NCBI GenBank assembly: GCA_964564545.1
Contig: CAZMBP010000084.1
Location: 124,001-188,000 of the forward strand
Length of the DNA stretch: 64,000 nucleotides
Source of the DNA: CAJQQY01 sp964564545
Lineage (GTDB): Bacteria; Bacteroidota; Bacteroidia; Chitinophagales; Saprospiraceae
Direction of reading: 5' to 3'
Shown: positions 1-8,201 of the stretch, one piece after another
Layout of the letters: every line of letters begins with the position of its first letter
How positions within the stretch are numbered: the first letter of the stretch is position 1
Notes under the pieces: generated by a model
Database searches by the model: none
The model's input: only the letters and a program-made list of their open reading frames with translations
What the model was told of the DNA's origin: nothing
Translations under genes and position numbers: made by a program

Positions 1-1377
1 TGGATAAATATTAATATTGAAAATATTCTTATCCTTCACCTTGAAATCCTTCGTACTCGTCGTCGTCGAATTTACAAAAACTTTAAAAATCACATTACTT
101 GCAAAACTTTGTGCCCCATTATTAATGAAAAAAATATTGTCTTGTGTACTTTGGATGCCGCCATAAATATATCCAACAAGCGATTTTTGTTGAGAAATAT
201 TATCTAATTCTAAAATCTCAGAATCTATAAATGAAGCTCCATGATGAGGAATAAATTCAGCTCCCGAACCTACTAATGTTGGCATTTCAATATCTAATTT
301 CACTTCCTCCATTTCTCCATCAGAAAATCGAGTAACTCGGCTAATTGTTTTTACAAAGGGTACATTTTCATCTTCCACCAAGTTGCCGTTGATATCCAAA
401 GTAAACTGGCTCATCCCTCCAAAAAAGATGGTGTGCATCGTGTTATGTTCTTCATCATAAATCGGCAAACGAGCAGAATGATATTGACTCAAATATTGAT
501 TAAAATTATTATTAACAATGTATCCCGAAGGGAATACATCAACCGAATTTAAAAATGGCAAATCAACATCCTGCTGAAATACTCCTGAAAACATCGTAAA
601 ACCTTGGTCTCCATTTGGAAAAAATTGTGGAGCCATATTATAATCTCTCCGATGCAAATTTTCAGCATCTACTTCTTCTGAAAAATCAACTATTTCTAGA
701 TTATTCCCATCATCTTCTATTTTGAATTTTCGAATTGCATCCGTGTATTCCTGAATAAATCCTGGCCCATGATTAGGTCCCATTGGATTGTATCTTCCTT
801 CAAAATATTGACCTCCCGCCAGGTAAACCACAGAATCTAGATAGCCAACATAACCACCGGTGACTGCCATTTTAGGATGAGATATTTGACGAAAAAAGGA
901 AGTAATTGCTTCTCCATTTATAATTGCATTGGTTACGCCATCTACATCAATTGCTGTCAAATAGGAATAAGTAATATGATCGCTAACGGTTGGACTGTAA
1001 CCATATCCACCAATCACATATAAATGATTTTCTCTTTGAAAAAACTCTTGATTAGTCGATTGTAATTGTTCAAAAATTGAGGCTGGCAAGACACTCAATG
1101 AAGTACTCCAAACTTGTTCATTTTCAGGATCAATCACAAATGCATTTTTATTGTTATCACTTGCTAAAAATGCTGCGAAAGGTTGTCGTTGATGTAATCC
1201 ATCAATTCGCCCACCTACCACTAACCATCTTCCAAGTGAATCAATTCCTATAGCATAGGAGTGAACTCCCGGTGCACCATCAATCGTTAATGGTTCTAAT
1301 TCAATTTCAAAATCTTGTGGAATTTGAGTAAATCCTATGATTGAAATTAGAAGGAATAGGAATGTTATATATTTCAT
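1..1377 (-). CDS. Secreted T9SS-type protein, 3' end cut by window edge
   Basis: The reading frame is open for 459 codons from the ATG at 1377 to the window edge. It begins with a signal peptide (MKYITFLFLLISIIGFTQ). The body has kelch-like short strands such as WLVVGGRID, LYVIGGYGY and VYLAGGQYF, suggesting a beta-propeller, followed by an Ig-like stretch. The last visible residues, NIFNINIYP, look like the first strand of a type A T9SS sorting domain (usually IYPNP), so only roughly 70-80 residues are probably missing. It is likely a secreted or surface-anchored protein of unknown substrate. The propeller call is inferred from repeated GG-Y/W patterns, not from a family match. Confidence 0.75.
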   Translation of the reverse strand, partial: MKYITFLFLLISIIGFTQIPQDFEIELEPLTIDGAPGVHSYAIGIDSLGRWLVVGGRIDGLHQRQPFAAFLASDNNKNAFVIDPENEQVWSTSLSVLPASIFEQLQSTNQEFFQRENHLYVIGGYGYSPTVSDHITYSYLTAIDVDGVTNAIINGEAITSFFRQISHPKMAVTGGYVGYLDSVVYLAGGQYFEGRYNPMGPNHGPGFIQEYTDAIRKFKIEDDGNNLEIVDFSEEVDAENLHRRDYNMAPQFFPNGDQGFTMFSGVFQQDVDLPFLNSVDVFPSGYIVNNNFNQYLSQYHSARLPIYDEEHNTMHTIFFGGMSQFTLDINGNLVEDENVPFVKTISRVTRFSDGEMEEVKLDIEMPTLVGSGAEFIPHHGASFIDSEILELDNISQQKSLVGYIYGGIQSTQDNIFFINNGAQSFASNVIFKVFVNSTTTSTKDFKVKDKNIFNINIYP

Positions 1378-1398
1378 ATTATTAGTTTTTTTAAAAAG

Positions 1399-1453
1399 CG
1401 GGAATCTATTTAATTCGTATTCGTTCATGAGAAATGAATCTAATAGATTCCCG
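1399..1453 (-). terminator. Terminator of the peroxiredoxin operon
   Basis: A perfect 12-bp stem (CGGGAATCTATT at 1399-1410 pairs with 1442-1453) has a 31-base loop that can itself fold. On the minus strand it is followed by CTTTTT. It lies just after the peroxiredoxin stop codon. Confidence 0.7.
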
Positions 1454-1488
1454 ACTCTTCCATAAAGCATCTTATTCAATCACTAACT

Positions 1489-2136
1489 CTATAATTCCTT
1501 TTTAGCTAAATAAAAATCAACTTTTTCATATTCAGCATTTGCAATAACTGCATCCATTTCTTTCAAAGTCTTAGGTGGAGGCACAATCACTTTTTCTCCA
1601 GGTTCCCAATTCAATGGCAAGGCGATTTTATTTTTATCAGCTTTTTGCAAAGCAATTAATGCTCTTTGAATTTCAGCCATATTTCTACCAACATTGAGTG
1701 GGTAATACATGATCAATCGAATCGTTCCTTTTGGATCAATAAAGAATACTGCACGAACGGCAGCAGTCGTACTTTCTCCTGGATGTAACATTCCATAAAG
1801 TTTTGACACCTTCATATCCAAATCAGCAATGATTGGAAAATCCATATACACATCTGTATTATTTCGCACATTATCCACCCAAGCTAAATGTGAATGAATA
1901 CTGTCAATACTCAATCCAATTAGTTTAGTTTTATGTTTTTTGAAAAAAGATTTCTCCTTAGCGAAGCCTGACATTTCAGTTGTACAAACTGGTGTAAAGT
2001 CAGCAGGATGAGAAAACATAATCGTCCAGTTATTTTTGATATAATTAGAAAATTTGATTTTCCCTGTTGTGGTTACTGCTTCAAAATCAGGAGCTTGATC
2101 TCCGATTCGAGGCATGGTTATTAATTGTCTTTCCAT
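1489..2136 (-). CDS. 1-Cys peroxiredoxin (Prx6 type)
   Basis: Thioredoxin-fold peroxidase that reduces H2O2 and organic peroxides in the cytoplasm. The peroxidatic motif PADFTPVC places the catalytic Cys at residue 51. It is the only Cys in the 215-residue protein, so there is no internal resolving Cys. The length and the long C-terminal arm (VIVPPPKTLKEMDA) fit the Prx6/AhpC-TSA group. The start at 2136 gives MERQLITMPR; the second Met (residue 8) is an equally good start because the fold begins at MPRIGDQAPDF. It lies 56 bases after the UspA gene and is probably the last gene of the rhodanese-UspA-Prx operon, which carries a Crp/Fnr-like operator. Confidence 0.93.
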   Translation of the reverse strand: MERQLITMPRIGDQAPDFEAVTTTGKIKFSNYIKNNWTIMFSHPADFTPVCTTEMSGFAKEKSFFKKHKTKLIGLSIDSIHSHLAWVDNVRNNTDVYMDFPIIADLDMKVSKLYGMLHPGESTTAAVRAVFFIDPKGTIRLIMYYPLNVGRNMAEIQRALIALQKADKNKIALPLNWEPGEKVIVPPPKTLKEMDAVIANAEYEKVDFYLAKKEL

Positions 2137-2192
2137 TTTAAATAAGTTTTATAGTTTCTTTATTTAATATTTTTTCAAGGTATTTCTAAAAC

Positions 2193-3026
2193 TCAAATCG
2201 GAAAAGTTAGAACAGGTTGCCAAATGTGTTTTACAATTTGATTGGAAATACTTTTCTTAAATAATCGGCTTAGTTCCCCTCTTTGGTGAGTCCCAATTGT
2301 TACAAAATCAATTCCTGTATCCTCACAAAAATTTACGATTCCTTGCTCTACATTATCATCACAATAAACATGGAAATACACATCTCCCATATCATTCAAA
2401 TCTGCAAACTCCTTCATTTTAGATACTATCTTTCTTTGTGAATCAAAATCATGCTTGGTATTTATTTTTAGAAAATTCAACTTAGCATCAAAAACATCTT
2501 GCAAAGTTTTAAGCATAGATAAATCTAGTTTCTCAGGCTCATGAAAATCACAAACGAAAAGTAAATCTTTCACTTCCATTTCTGATCGATCACATTTCAA
2601 AGACAAAACAGGAACTGGTGCTTGCATTGAAATATGTCCTGCATGAGAACCTCTCAAAAATTCATCTAATCCATGTGATCCTGTAGTTCCCATTACGATT
2701 AGATCAATTTCATTTTCCTTCACATATCGTAAAATATCATCTTCTACTAATCCAATCTTAACTTTCCCAATTTTGATATTTTCTTTACCCTTCCACCATT
2801 TCAACAGTTTTTCTGTAGCAGCTTTTTCCTCACCTTTCAGCTTAGATAAATCAATTCCTACATCATCTATTGCATTTCCATCTTTATCAAAAAGAACATC
2901 TGGTGTAGCAGGTACTACCGATAAAATATGTATCTCAGCATTGGTAGAAGCCGAAATTTTGTTAGCTAGATCATAGGCATAATCACCTAAGTCCGAAAAA
3001 TCTGTAGGAATTAAAATCTTTTTCAT
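2193..3026 (-). CDS. Universal stress protein, tandem UspA domains
   Basis: A cytoplasmic 277-residue protein with two Usp domains. The first (about 1-145) starts MKKILIPTDFSD and has the nucleotide-binding-like stretch VMGTTGSHGLDEFLRGSHAGHI. The second (about 150-277) has TIGTHQRGELSRLFKKSISNQI, the same G-x2-G-x9-G(S) pattern in weaker form. Usp proteins of this kind bind ATP or act in stress survival; the exact role is not known. It starts 10 bases after the rhodanese stop and is co-transcribed with it. Double-Usp genes next to oxygen- or redox-controlled genes are common, which agrees with the operator upstream of this operon. Confidence 0.9.
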   Translation of the reverse strand: MKKILIPTDFSDLGDYAYDLANKISASTNAEIHILSVVPATPDVLFDKDGNAIDDVGIDLSKLKGEEKAATEKLLKWWKGKENIKIGKVKIGLVEDDILRYVKENEIDLIVMGTTGSHGLDEFLRGSHAGHISMQAPVPVLSLKCDRSEMEVKDLLFVCDFHEPEKLDLSMLKTLQDVFDAKLNFLKINTKHDFDSQRKIVSKMKEFADLNDMGDVYFHVYCDDNVEQGIVNFCEDTGIDFVTIGTHQRGELSRLFKKSISNQIVKHIWQPVLTFPI

Positions 3027-3036
3027 AATTGTTTTT

Positions 3037-3324
3037 TTAAGCTGCTTTTCTTTGATAAATTAAAACTTCATCTAGACTTCCTCCATTATAAACTTCTTGT
3101 ATTCCTTGTGCTTTTAAAAATCCCATTGCACTTGCACTTCGCATTCCACTTCGGCAATAAACTACAATCGGAGTTCCCATTCTTTTAATATCATTTATTT
3201 TTGATGGGATGGTTCCTAAAGGAATATTAATTGCTCCAGCGGCATGACCTGATGCAAATTCAAAAGGCTCTCGCACGTCAATAATTACAGTATTACTTTG
3301 ATCGAAAATATTTCTTAAATCCAT
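3037..3324 (-). CDS. Single-domain rhodanese
   Basis: A sulfurtransferase of 95 residues, the usual size of a single-domain (GlpE/PspE-like) rhodanese. The active-site loop is CRSGMR with the persulfide-forming Cys at residue 57, preceded by the family marker IIDVREPFEFASGHAAGAINIPL. It lacks a signal peptide, so it should act in the cytoplasm on thiosulfate or persulfides. It is the first gene of the rhodanese-UspA-Prx operon. It is a paralogue of the 104-residue rhodanese at 12027-12341 and of the C-terminal domain of the gene at 6593-8014. Confidence 0.92.
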   Translation of the reverse strand: MDLRNIFDQSNTVIIDVREPFEFASGHAAGAINIPLGTIPSKINDIKRMGTPIVVYCRSGMRSASAMGFLKAQGIQEVYNGGSLDEVLIYQRKAA

Positions 3325-3363
3325 TTTTTACTTTTTTAAAATCATTAAAATTAAATTCTAACG

Positions 3364-3407
3364 CAAAGTAAAAGCATATTTAAACAATCGTCTGTAATGG
3401 AAATCAC
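3364..3407 (-). promoter_or_regulatory. Promoter and Crp/Fnr-like operator of the rhodanese operon
   Basis: GTAAT-GGAA-ATCAC (3394-3407) matches GTGAY-N4-RTCAC with one mismatch. On the minus strand TTACTTTG (3371-3364) matches the -7 element TAnnTTTG with one mismatch. The operator centre (3400.5) is 36.5 bp upstream of the final G of the -7 element, the same distance as at the promoters at 8070 and 12494. That places it near -41.5, a class II activator position. Confidence 0.6.
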
Positions 3408-3421
3408 ACTAATAATTTTTC

Positions 3422-3483
3422 CTCCCGCAGATCTCGCAGATTACACAGGTTTTTGAATTTATGCAAAGAGTAATCTGCGGGAG
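3422..3483. repeat. Palindromic intergenic repeat (CCCGCAGAT type)
   Basis: The left arm CTCCCGCAGAT (3422-3432) is followed by an internal echo CTCGCAGATTA, and the right arm TAATCTGCGGGAG (3471-3483) is its complement. The element is far more G+C rich than its surroundings and lies between the TonB receptor stop and the rhodanese promoter. It resembles REP-like palindromes scattered in Bacteroidota genomes. No other copy is in this window. Confidence 0.55.
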
Positions 3484-3510
3484 AAAAACTCCTTAGTTTT
3501 ATATTCTCAA

Positions 3511-5787
3511 CTACATTAAATCAATCACCATAGAAACAAAAATATTTCTTCCCGGTGAATAGATCGCATTTGGAGTTCCTCGAACTGATCGACTCAAATG
3601 TTCATAGTAAGTTTCGTCCAATAAATTTTGAACACCAGCAGTAACACTCCAAATTTTAGAAATTTGATATTTAGCTTTCACATCAATCAAGGTAAAGTTT
3701 GGCGTTTTAGTTTCCCCAAATTCTTTAGCAATTCTATCTTGTGTTAAAACATGACGGAAGCAAACTTCTGGGAAAAATTTGTTACTAAAATATGCTCCAG
3801 ATAAAAGAAATCTAAAATCCAATGGTGCAATTTCAGGAAGTGGTGAATCCTCAACTCTATTCTGACCATAAGTGTAAGTCAAACTCATTTGATGTTGTAA
3901 ACCTATTGGTAAATCTTGGTTCCAAGTCGCTTCAAAACCTGTCATCAACGCTTTATCAATATTAATAAATTGACGAACACCCGGACTATTTGGCAACCTT
4001 GGAGTTAAACTAGTATCGATTTCAGAAGATATAAAATCTTGTAAGTAAGAAGCGAATAACCCAAAGTCTAAAATCGTTTTTTGAGACTTATAACCAAAAG
4101 TCAAATCCACCTGATTATTGATCTCAGGATCAATCTCTGGATTTCCTAACATCTCATACGGATCTACTCCTACTGGTAAATAATTGATAAATCGCTCGGT
4201 CAAACTTCCACTTCTTTGTGCTCGTCCTAACCATAAACCCATGGAAAAATTATTTTCAAAATTCTTAATACCACCAATACTTACGCTTGGATTTAATTGA
4301 GACGAATTACTTTCTGCATAAACATTTAAGAATTCATCAGATGCATCTTTTAATTTTGCGTCATTCATTTCTAACCGTCCTGACACTACAAATCGAAGAG
4401 AAGAATACAATAAATGATATTCTCCAAAAACTCCTGTACGACTAATTTGGCCATTTTGCCAAACGTTATCTTCTACGGTTTTTCCTGCATTTGATCCCAT
4501 TAAGAATTCTCTGGAACGTGTTCCTTCTGCTTCCTCCACTCGCAAATCTGCCCCTACAAAAAGTGAGTTATCGTTTAACTTGAAAATACCTTCTGTTCGA
4601 CCTCCATACGTTTTAGTTAAAGCTGTGGTACTTGCATTTACCATTCTTGGGTCAAGCGGTTTTAGCAAATTATCCATTAAGTGATCTACAGATGTGAGAT
4701 AGACAGAAGAGTTCCATGATTTCAATTTATCACCATTAATTTTGATTTTATAATCAGCATTGAAAAGCCAAGTATCATCATTTCGTAAGTCCATTGCTAA
4801 AGCAGGAAAATCTGCATCAGTAGCAAAATTTCTAGTAGCTGAGAGTTTAAGTGTTTGAGCATCTGAAATTTTTAAACCAAGATTTGCCCCAACACTTCCT
4901 CTAGCAAAATCACTTTCAACTGTTCTAGCATCTCCATCTTCATAATCGTCTCCTTGAGACCATGAACCAAAAACTCCCAACTCATATTTTTCACCTCGCA
5001 CACCTACAAGTCCTTCACTTCGAATAATATTTCCATTACTCTCATAGTTACCCGACACCCGACCAAAAGGGTTTAATTCTTTTGAAAAGGAAGGAGCAAT
5101 ACTGACAAAATTAATTGTTCCTCCAAAAGAAGTTCCGTAACGAAGTGAGTGTGGTCCTTTTAAAACTTCGATGCGTTCCATCATGTTTGGAGCAATTTGG
5201 CTAGTAGGTGGATCCATTCGATTTGGGCAAGCAGAAGTGGCTGATTGAACGCCGTCAATTACTATATTTAATTGGTCATATTTAAATCCTCGAAGTACGG
5301 GATCAAATCCATAACCTCCGCTTTTTCGAATACTAGAAATGGCAGGAATACGATTCAAAATTGAAGTCGCATCATGTGCCAATCGAGCTTGATTATCTAT
5401 ATTCAAAATGGTAGATTCCGAAGTTTTAGGACGAAGAGCAATAACTGTTAATGGTTGAATTAAGATTGATATTCCTGTCTTATAAATATGCCCTGAAACT
5501 ATTGCCGCTTGAACTTTCTCATCATCCAAAAACCATTCTCCAAAACTTAGATGAGATAAAAATAATGTATCTCCTTCGCTATACTTTAAGGATATAATTC
5601 CTTTTACATCGGTAGCTCCCGACTGTGAAGCATATTGATAAGTTGCTCCAATAATTGCACTCCCTGTTTCATCAAGTAATTCAATTTGTTTAGGATTATT
5701 TTGTGAAAAAACTATAGTAGAAAAAAATAAAAGGAACGATAACATAATCCATTGGCGGACAGCCATTAATAAGGTTGAGTTATTCAT
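3511..5787 (-). CDS. TonB-dependent outer-membrane copper receptor, OprC/NosA-like
   Basis: A 758-residue outer-membrane receptor with a signal peptide (to about residue 28), a CarboxypepD_reg-like N-terminal domain (about 33-115), a plug domain (about 125-235) and a 22-strand-type barrel ending in ...GRNIFVSMVIDLM. The plug has CPNRMDPPTS with Cys187 and Met191 (CxxxM), and the barrel has His369-Leu-Met371 (HxM). In the Pseudomonas OprC family CxxxM plus HxM form the copper site, so copper import is the best call. The next gene in transcription order is far away, but a small CxGKC protein found with metal receptors lies 346 bases upstream on the same strand. No Crp/Fnr-like operator is seen before it. 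The substrate is inferred. Confidence 0.85.
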   Translation of the reverse strand: MNNSTLLMAVRQWIMLSFLLFFSTIVFSQNNPKQIELLDETGSAIIGATYQYASQSGATDVKGIISLKYSEGDTLFLSHLSFGEWFLDDEKVQAAIVSGHIYKTGISILIQPLTVIALRPKTSESTILNIDNQARLAHDATSILNRIPAISSIRKSGGYGFDPVLRGFKYDQLNIVIDGVQSATSACPNRMDPPTSQIAPNMMERIEVLKGPHSLRYGTSFGGTINFVSIAPSFSKELNPFGRVSGNYESNGNIIRSEGLVGVRGEKYELGVFGSWSQGDDYEDGDARTVESDFARGSVGANLGLKISDAQTLKLSATRNFATDADFPALAMDLRNDDTWLFNADYKIKINGDKLKSWNSSVYLTSVDHLMDNLLKPLDPRMVNASTTALTKTYGGRTEGIFKLNDNSLFVGADLRVEEAEGTRSREFLMGSNAGKTVEDNVWQNGQISRTGVFGEYHLLYSSLRFVVSGRLEMNDAKLKDASDEFLNVYAESNSSQLNPSVSIGGIKNFENNFSMGLWLGRAQRSGSLTERFINYLPVGVDPYEMLGNPEIDPEINNQVDLTFGYKSQKTILDFGLFASYLQDFISSEIDTSLTPRLPNSPGVRQFINIDKALMTGFEATWNQDLPIGLQHQMSLTYTYGQNRVEDSPLPEIAPLDFRFLLSGAYFSNKFFPEVCFRHVLTQDRIAKEFGETKTPNFTLIDVKAKYQISKIWSVTAGVQNLLDETYYEHLSRSVRGTPNAIYSPGRNIFVSMVIDLM

Positions 5788-6133
5788 TTTTATTGATTTG
5801 ATTGTTTACAAATAACAATACACTTCCAAATCGCTTGGAAGCAATAAGGTTTTTTATTAAAAAAAAATGTAACTATTTAGTATTAAAATCTTAGGATTGT
5901 TATGAGGTTTAGCTGAGTGGATTATGTGAGGCTTGTTCTTTTTTTCATTGAAAAAAAGAACCAAAAAATTCTAGGCGAAAAAATAGCTTGAAACAATGCT
6001 GGCTCCCGCTCCCTCATTTTTCGCCGTACCTCACCTTCTCCATTTCTCATAGACTATTACTCATAGATCATAAGCCAATTTTAAATTTCATAAATAATTA
6101 CTATGAAACTTTAATAATATATGTTGTAAAAAA
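5788..6133. other. Gene-free gap upstream of the TonB receptor
   Basis: 346 bases without a credible gene. It should hold the receptor promoter, but no clean TAnnTTTG element stands out. The middle is a repeat-like segment (see 5935-6052) that is richer in G+C than its flanks. Confidence 0.5.
5935..6052. repeat. Dispersed repeat with perfect 13-bp inverted repeat
   Basis: GTTCTTTTTTTCA (5935-5947) and TGAAAAAAAGAAC (5949-5961) form a perfect inverted repeat with a one-base spacer. It is followed by ACCAAAAAATT...GGCGAAAAAATAGC and a G+C-rich tract (GGCTCCCGCTCCCTC) ending in TTTTTCGCCGTACC. This layout is typical of multi-copy intergenic elements in Bacteroidota. It is a single copy here, so the repeat status is from general knowledge, not from the window. 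Confidence 0.4.
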
Positions 6134-6511
6134 TCAAACTTGGGGTGGGTGAAAAATATCTGAAATGTATTGGCTATCAACAAAGTGTTGATCAGCAACG
6201 AATAATTTTTTCTTGAAAAAATTCAGATGAAAATCATATTCCTTTTTATCATCTAAAATCAAAAAAATAAGGGATTGTTTGTTTTCTGTAACTAGAGGTA
6301 TCTTTGAGTTTCCATCTTGCTCATGTGCTTCCTTAATGGTTTTGGATAGCATACATTTTCCTTGACATGTGCTTTTTGGGACGTCTCTATTGATACATAA
6401 AAAATTGGAAATATAATCTTGGTTAACTTTAAAAGACAAAAGACTCATTACATCTCTAAACGAAACGATGAGCATCAAGCTAACCATTATTATGGAAAAA
6501 TATTTCCTCAA
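6134..6511 (-). CDS. Small membrane-anchored CxGKC protein linked to metal uptake
   Basis: 125 residues with one N-terminal hydrophobic segment (about 5-25) that may be a signal anchor. The conserved core is LCINRDVPKSTCQGKCMLSK, a C-x(N)-C-x-G-K-C pattern (three Cys, with Lys and Leu). Such small proteins occur in Bacteroidota beside TonB receptors and metal-response genes. The C-terminus HFVDSQYISDIFHPPQV is also typical (ends in PP plus hydrophobic). The Cys triad suggests metal (probably copper) binding in the periplasm; no function has been shown to my knowledge. It sits between the persulfide dioxygenase terminator and the copper receptor, on the same strand as both. Confidence 0.75.
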   Translation of the reverse strand: MRKYFSIIMVSLMLIVSFRDVMSLLSFKVNQDYISNFLCINRDVPKSTCQGKCMLSKTIKEAHEQDGNSKIPLVTENKQSLIFLILDDKKEYDFHLNFFKKKLFVADQHFVDSQYISDIFHPPQV

Positions 6512-6530
6512 GTTTTTTTCTTTTAAATAA

Positions 6531-6558
6531 AAGGGCGAAACATATTAATTTCGCCCTT
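6531..6558 (-). terminator. Terminator of the persulfide dioxygenase gene
   Basis: A perfect 10-bp stem, AAGGGCGAAA (6531-6540) with TTTCGCCCTT (6549-6558), has an 8-base loop. On the minus strand it is followed by TTATTTAAAAG. It lies 35 bases after the stop of the gene at 6593. Confidence 0.7.
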
Positions 6559-6592
6559 CTAATATGAATGTCAACAATATCTATTTAAACCA

Positions 6593-8014
6593 TTATAGCA
6601 TAGTAGTTGGACAGACGTAATCTGTCAATTCAAATGCTTCACTTTTCTTCATATCCACAAATCCTCCTTTGATATCAATCAAATTGTAGTATCCTCTTGC
6701 TCTTAAGAGGGAAGCAAAAACCATTGATCGGTATCCACTTCTACAGTTGACGTACCAAGTTTTGTTTTTGTCAACTTCTGACATATTTTGATTGATATAA
6801 TCCAAAGGAACATTTACTGCTCCTTTCACATGCTCACTATTAAACTCGCTTGCACGTCTTACATCAAGGATATTTACTTCTTCTGATTTCATCTTTTCTA
6901 CCAATTCACTTACTGGAATTGATTCAATCGTATCTACTTCTTTGCCTGCTTCTTTCCAAGCATCAAAACCACCTTTCAAGTAACCAAGCGTATTATCAAA
7001 CCCAACTCTCGATAACCTTGTAATTACTTCCTCTTCACGACCAGGTGCAGTAATTAAAAGAATTTCTTGTTTCACATCTTTTACTAAAGTACCTACCCAA
7101 GAAGCGAAACTTCCATCAATTCCGATGTTAATTGAATTAGGAATGAATCCTTTTGAGAAAGATTGTGCATCACGTGTATCCAATATAATTGGTCTAGTCT
7201 CATTGGCAACTAACTCAAATTCTTCAGGAGTTAAGGTTTTTTTACCTTTCTTCATTACTTCATCAAATTTTTCATAACCTTGGATATTCATCAATACATT
7301 TTGAGGGAAATATCCTGGAGGAGGAGTCAATCCTTCAAGGACTGCTTCTACAAATTCTTCTTTCGTCATATCAGGTCGAAGAGCATAATTAGTTTTCTTC
7401 TGATTCCCCAGAGTATCGGTAGTTTCAGAACTCATATTTTTACCACATGCACTTCCTGCACCGTGTGCTGGATATACGATTAAATCATCACTCAAAGGCA
7501 TAATTTTGTTCCGAAGAGAATCATAAAGATGGGCAGCCAATTTATCTTGTGTCAAATCAGCAATTACTTTTTGAGCTAAATCAGGTCGTCCCACATCACC
7601 AATGAATAATGTATCTCCTGTAAATATTCCGTGTTCTTTTCCATCTTCATCAATTAGTAAAAAACAGCTACTTTCCATAGTGTGACCTGGAGTATGGATT
7701 AACCGAATAGTTACATCTCCCACTTTAAACTCTTGCCCGTCCTCTCCAATCAAAGCATCAAAACCTGTTTCCATTGTTGTTGGGCCAAAAACAATTTGTG
7801 CACCCGTTTTAGCCGCTAAATCAACGTGTCCCGAAACAAAATCTGCATGAAAGTGTGTTTCAAAAACATATTTAATTTTTGCATTGTCCTTTGCTGCTCG
7901 GTCGATATAAGGTTGTACTTCTCGCAAAGGATCAATAATTACTGCCTCTCCATTACTTTCAATATAGTAGGCAGCTTCTGCCAGACATCCTGTATAAATT
8001 TGTTCTACTGTCAT
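6593..8014 (-). CDS. Persulfide dioxygenase-like metallo-beta-lactamase with two rhodanese domains
   Basis: 473 residues. The N-terminal MBL domain (about 1-245) has THFHADFVSGH with His54 and His56, TPGHTMESS with His111, and FTGDTLFIGDVGRPDL with Asp134. In ETHE1-type persulfide dioxygenases a single Fe is held by His, His and Asp. The usual second-site His is replaced here (HADF instead of HADH), which agrees with a one-metal site. Rhodanese domain 1 (about 265-365) has lost its Cys (ITAPGREEE); domain 2 (about 370-473) keeps CRSGYR. The expected reaction is glutathione or protein persulfide plus O2 to sulfite, with the rhodanese passing on sulfane sulfur. It is cytoplasmic, monocistronic and has three tandem operators upstream, so control should be strong. 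It is a natural partner of the SQR operon at 12530. Confidence 0.92.
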   Translation of the reverse strand: MTVEQIYTGCLAEAAYYIESNGEAVIIDPLREVQPYIDRAAKDNAKIKYVFETHFHADFVSGHVDLAAKTGAQIVFGPTTMETGFDALIGEDGQEFKVGDVTIRLIHTPGHTMESSCFLLIDEDGKEHGIFTGDTLFIGDVGRPDLAQKVIADLTQDKLAAHLYDSLRNKIMPLSDDLIVYPAHGAGSACGKNMSSETTDTLGNQKKTNYALRPDMTKEEFVEAVLEGLTPPPGYFPQNVLMNIQGYEKFDEVMKKGKKTLTPEEFELVANETRPIILDTRDAQSFSKGFIPNSINIGIDGSFASWVGTLVKDVKQEILLITAPGREEEVITRLSRVGFDNTLGYLKGGFDAWKEAGKEVDTIESIPVSELVEKMKSEEVNILDVRRASEFNSEHVKGAVNVPLDYINQNMSEVDKNKTWYVNCRSGYRSMVFASLLRARGYYNLIDIKGGFVDMKKSEAFELTDYVCPTTML

Positions 8015-8069
8015 TTTGTTATTCTTTTTAGGATTAAAAAAATTAGTTTCTTTCGGTAAAATGATAAGA

Positions 8070-8157
8070 CAAATTTAGGCACAATGTAAAGATTGAAAAG
8101 TGATGCACATCACATAGCAAGGTGACTTTTGTCATAAAACTAGATGATTTTCATCAC
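8070..8157 (-). promoter_or_regulatory. Promoter with three tandem Crp/Fnr-like operators
   Basis: GTGAT-GCAC-ATCAC (8100-8113), GTGAC-TTTT-GTCAT (8122-8135) and ATGAT-TTTC-ATCAC (8144-8157) have centres exactly 22 bp apart (8106.5, 8128.5, 8150.5), so they lie on one face of the helix. The minus strand has a perfect -7 element TAAATTTG (8077-8070). Its last G is 36.5 bp from the first operator centre, placing that operator near -41.5. Confidence 0.75.
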
Positions 8158-8201
8158 TTCTATAACAATACTTTTACATTTTCCTACACAAAAAACTAAT
8201 A

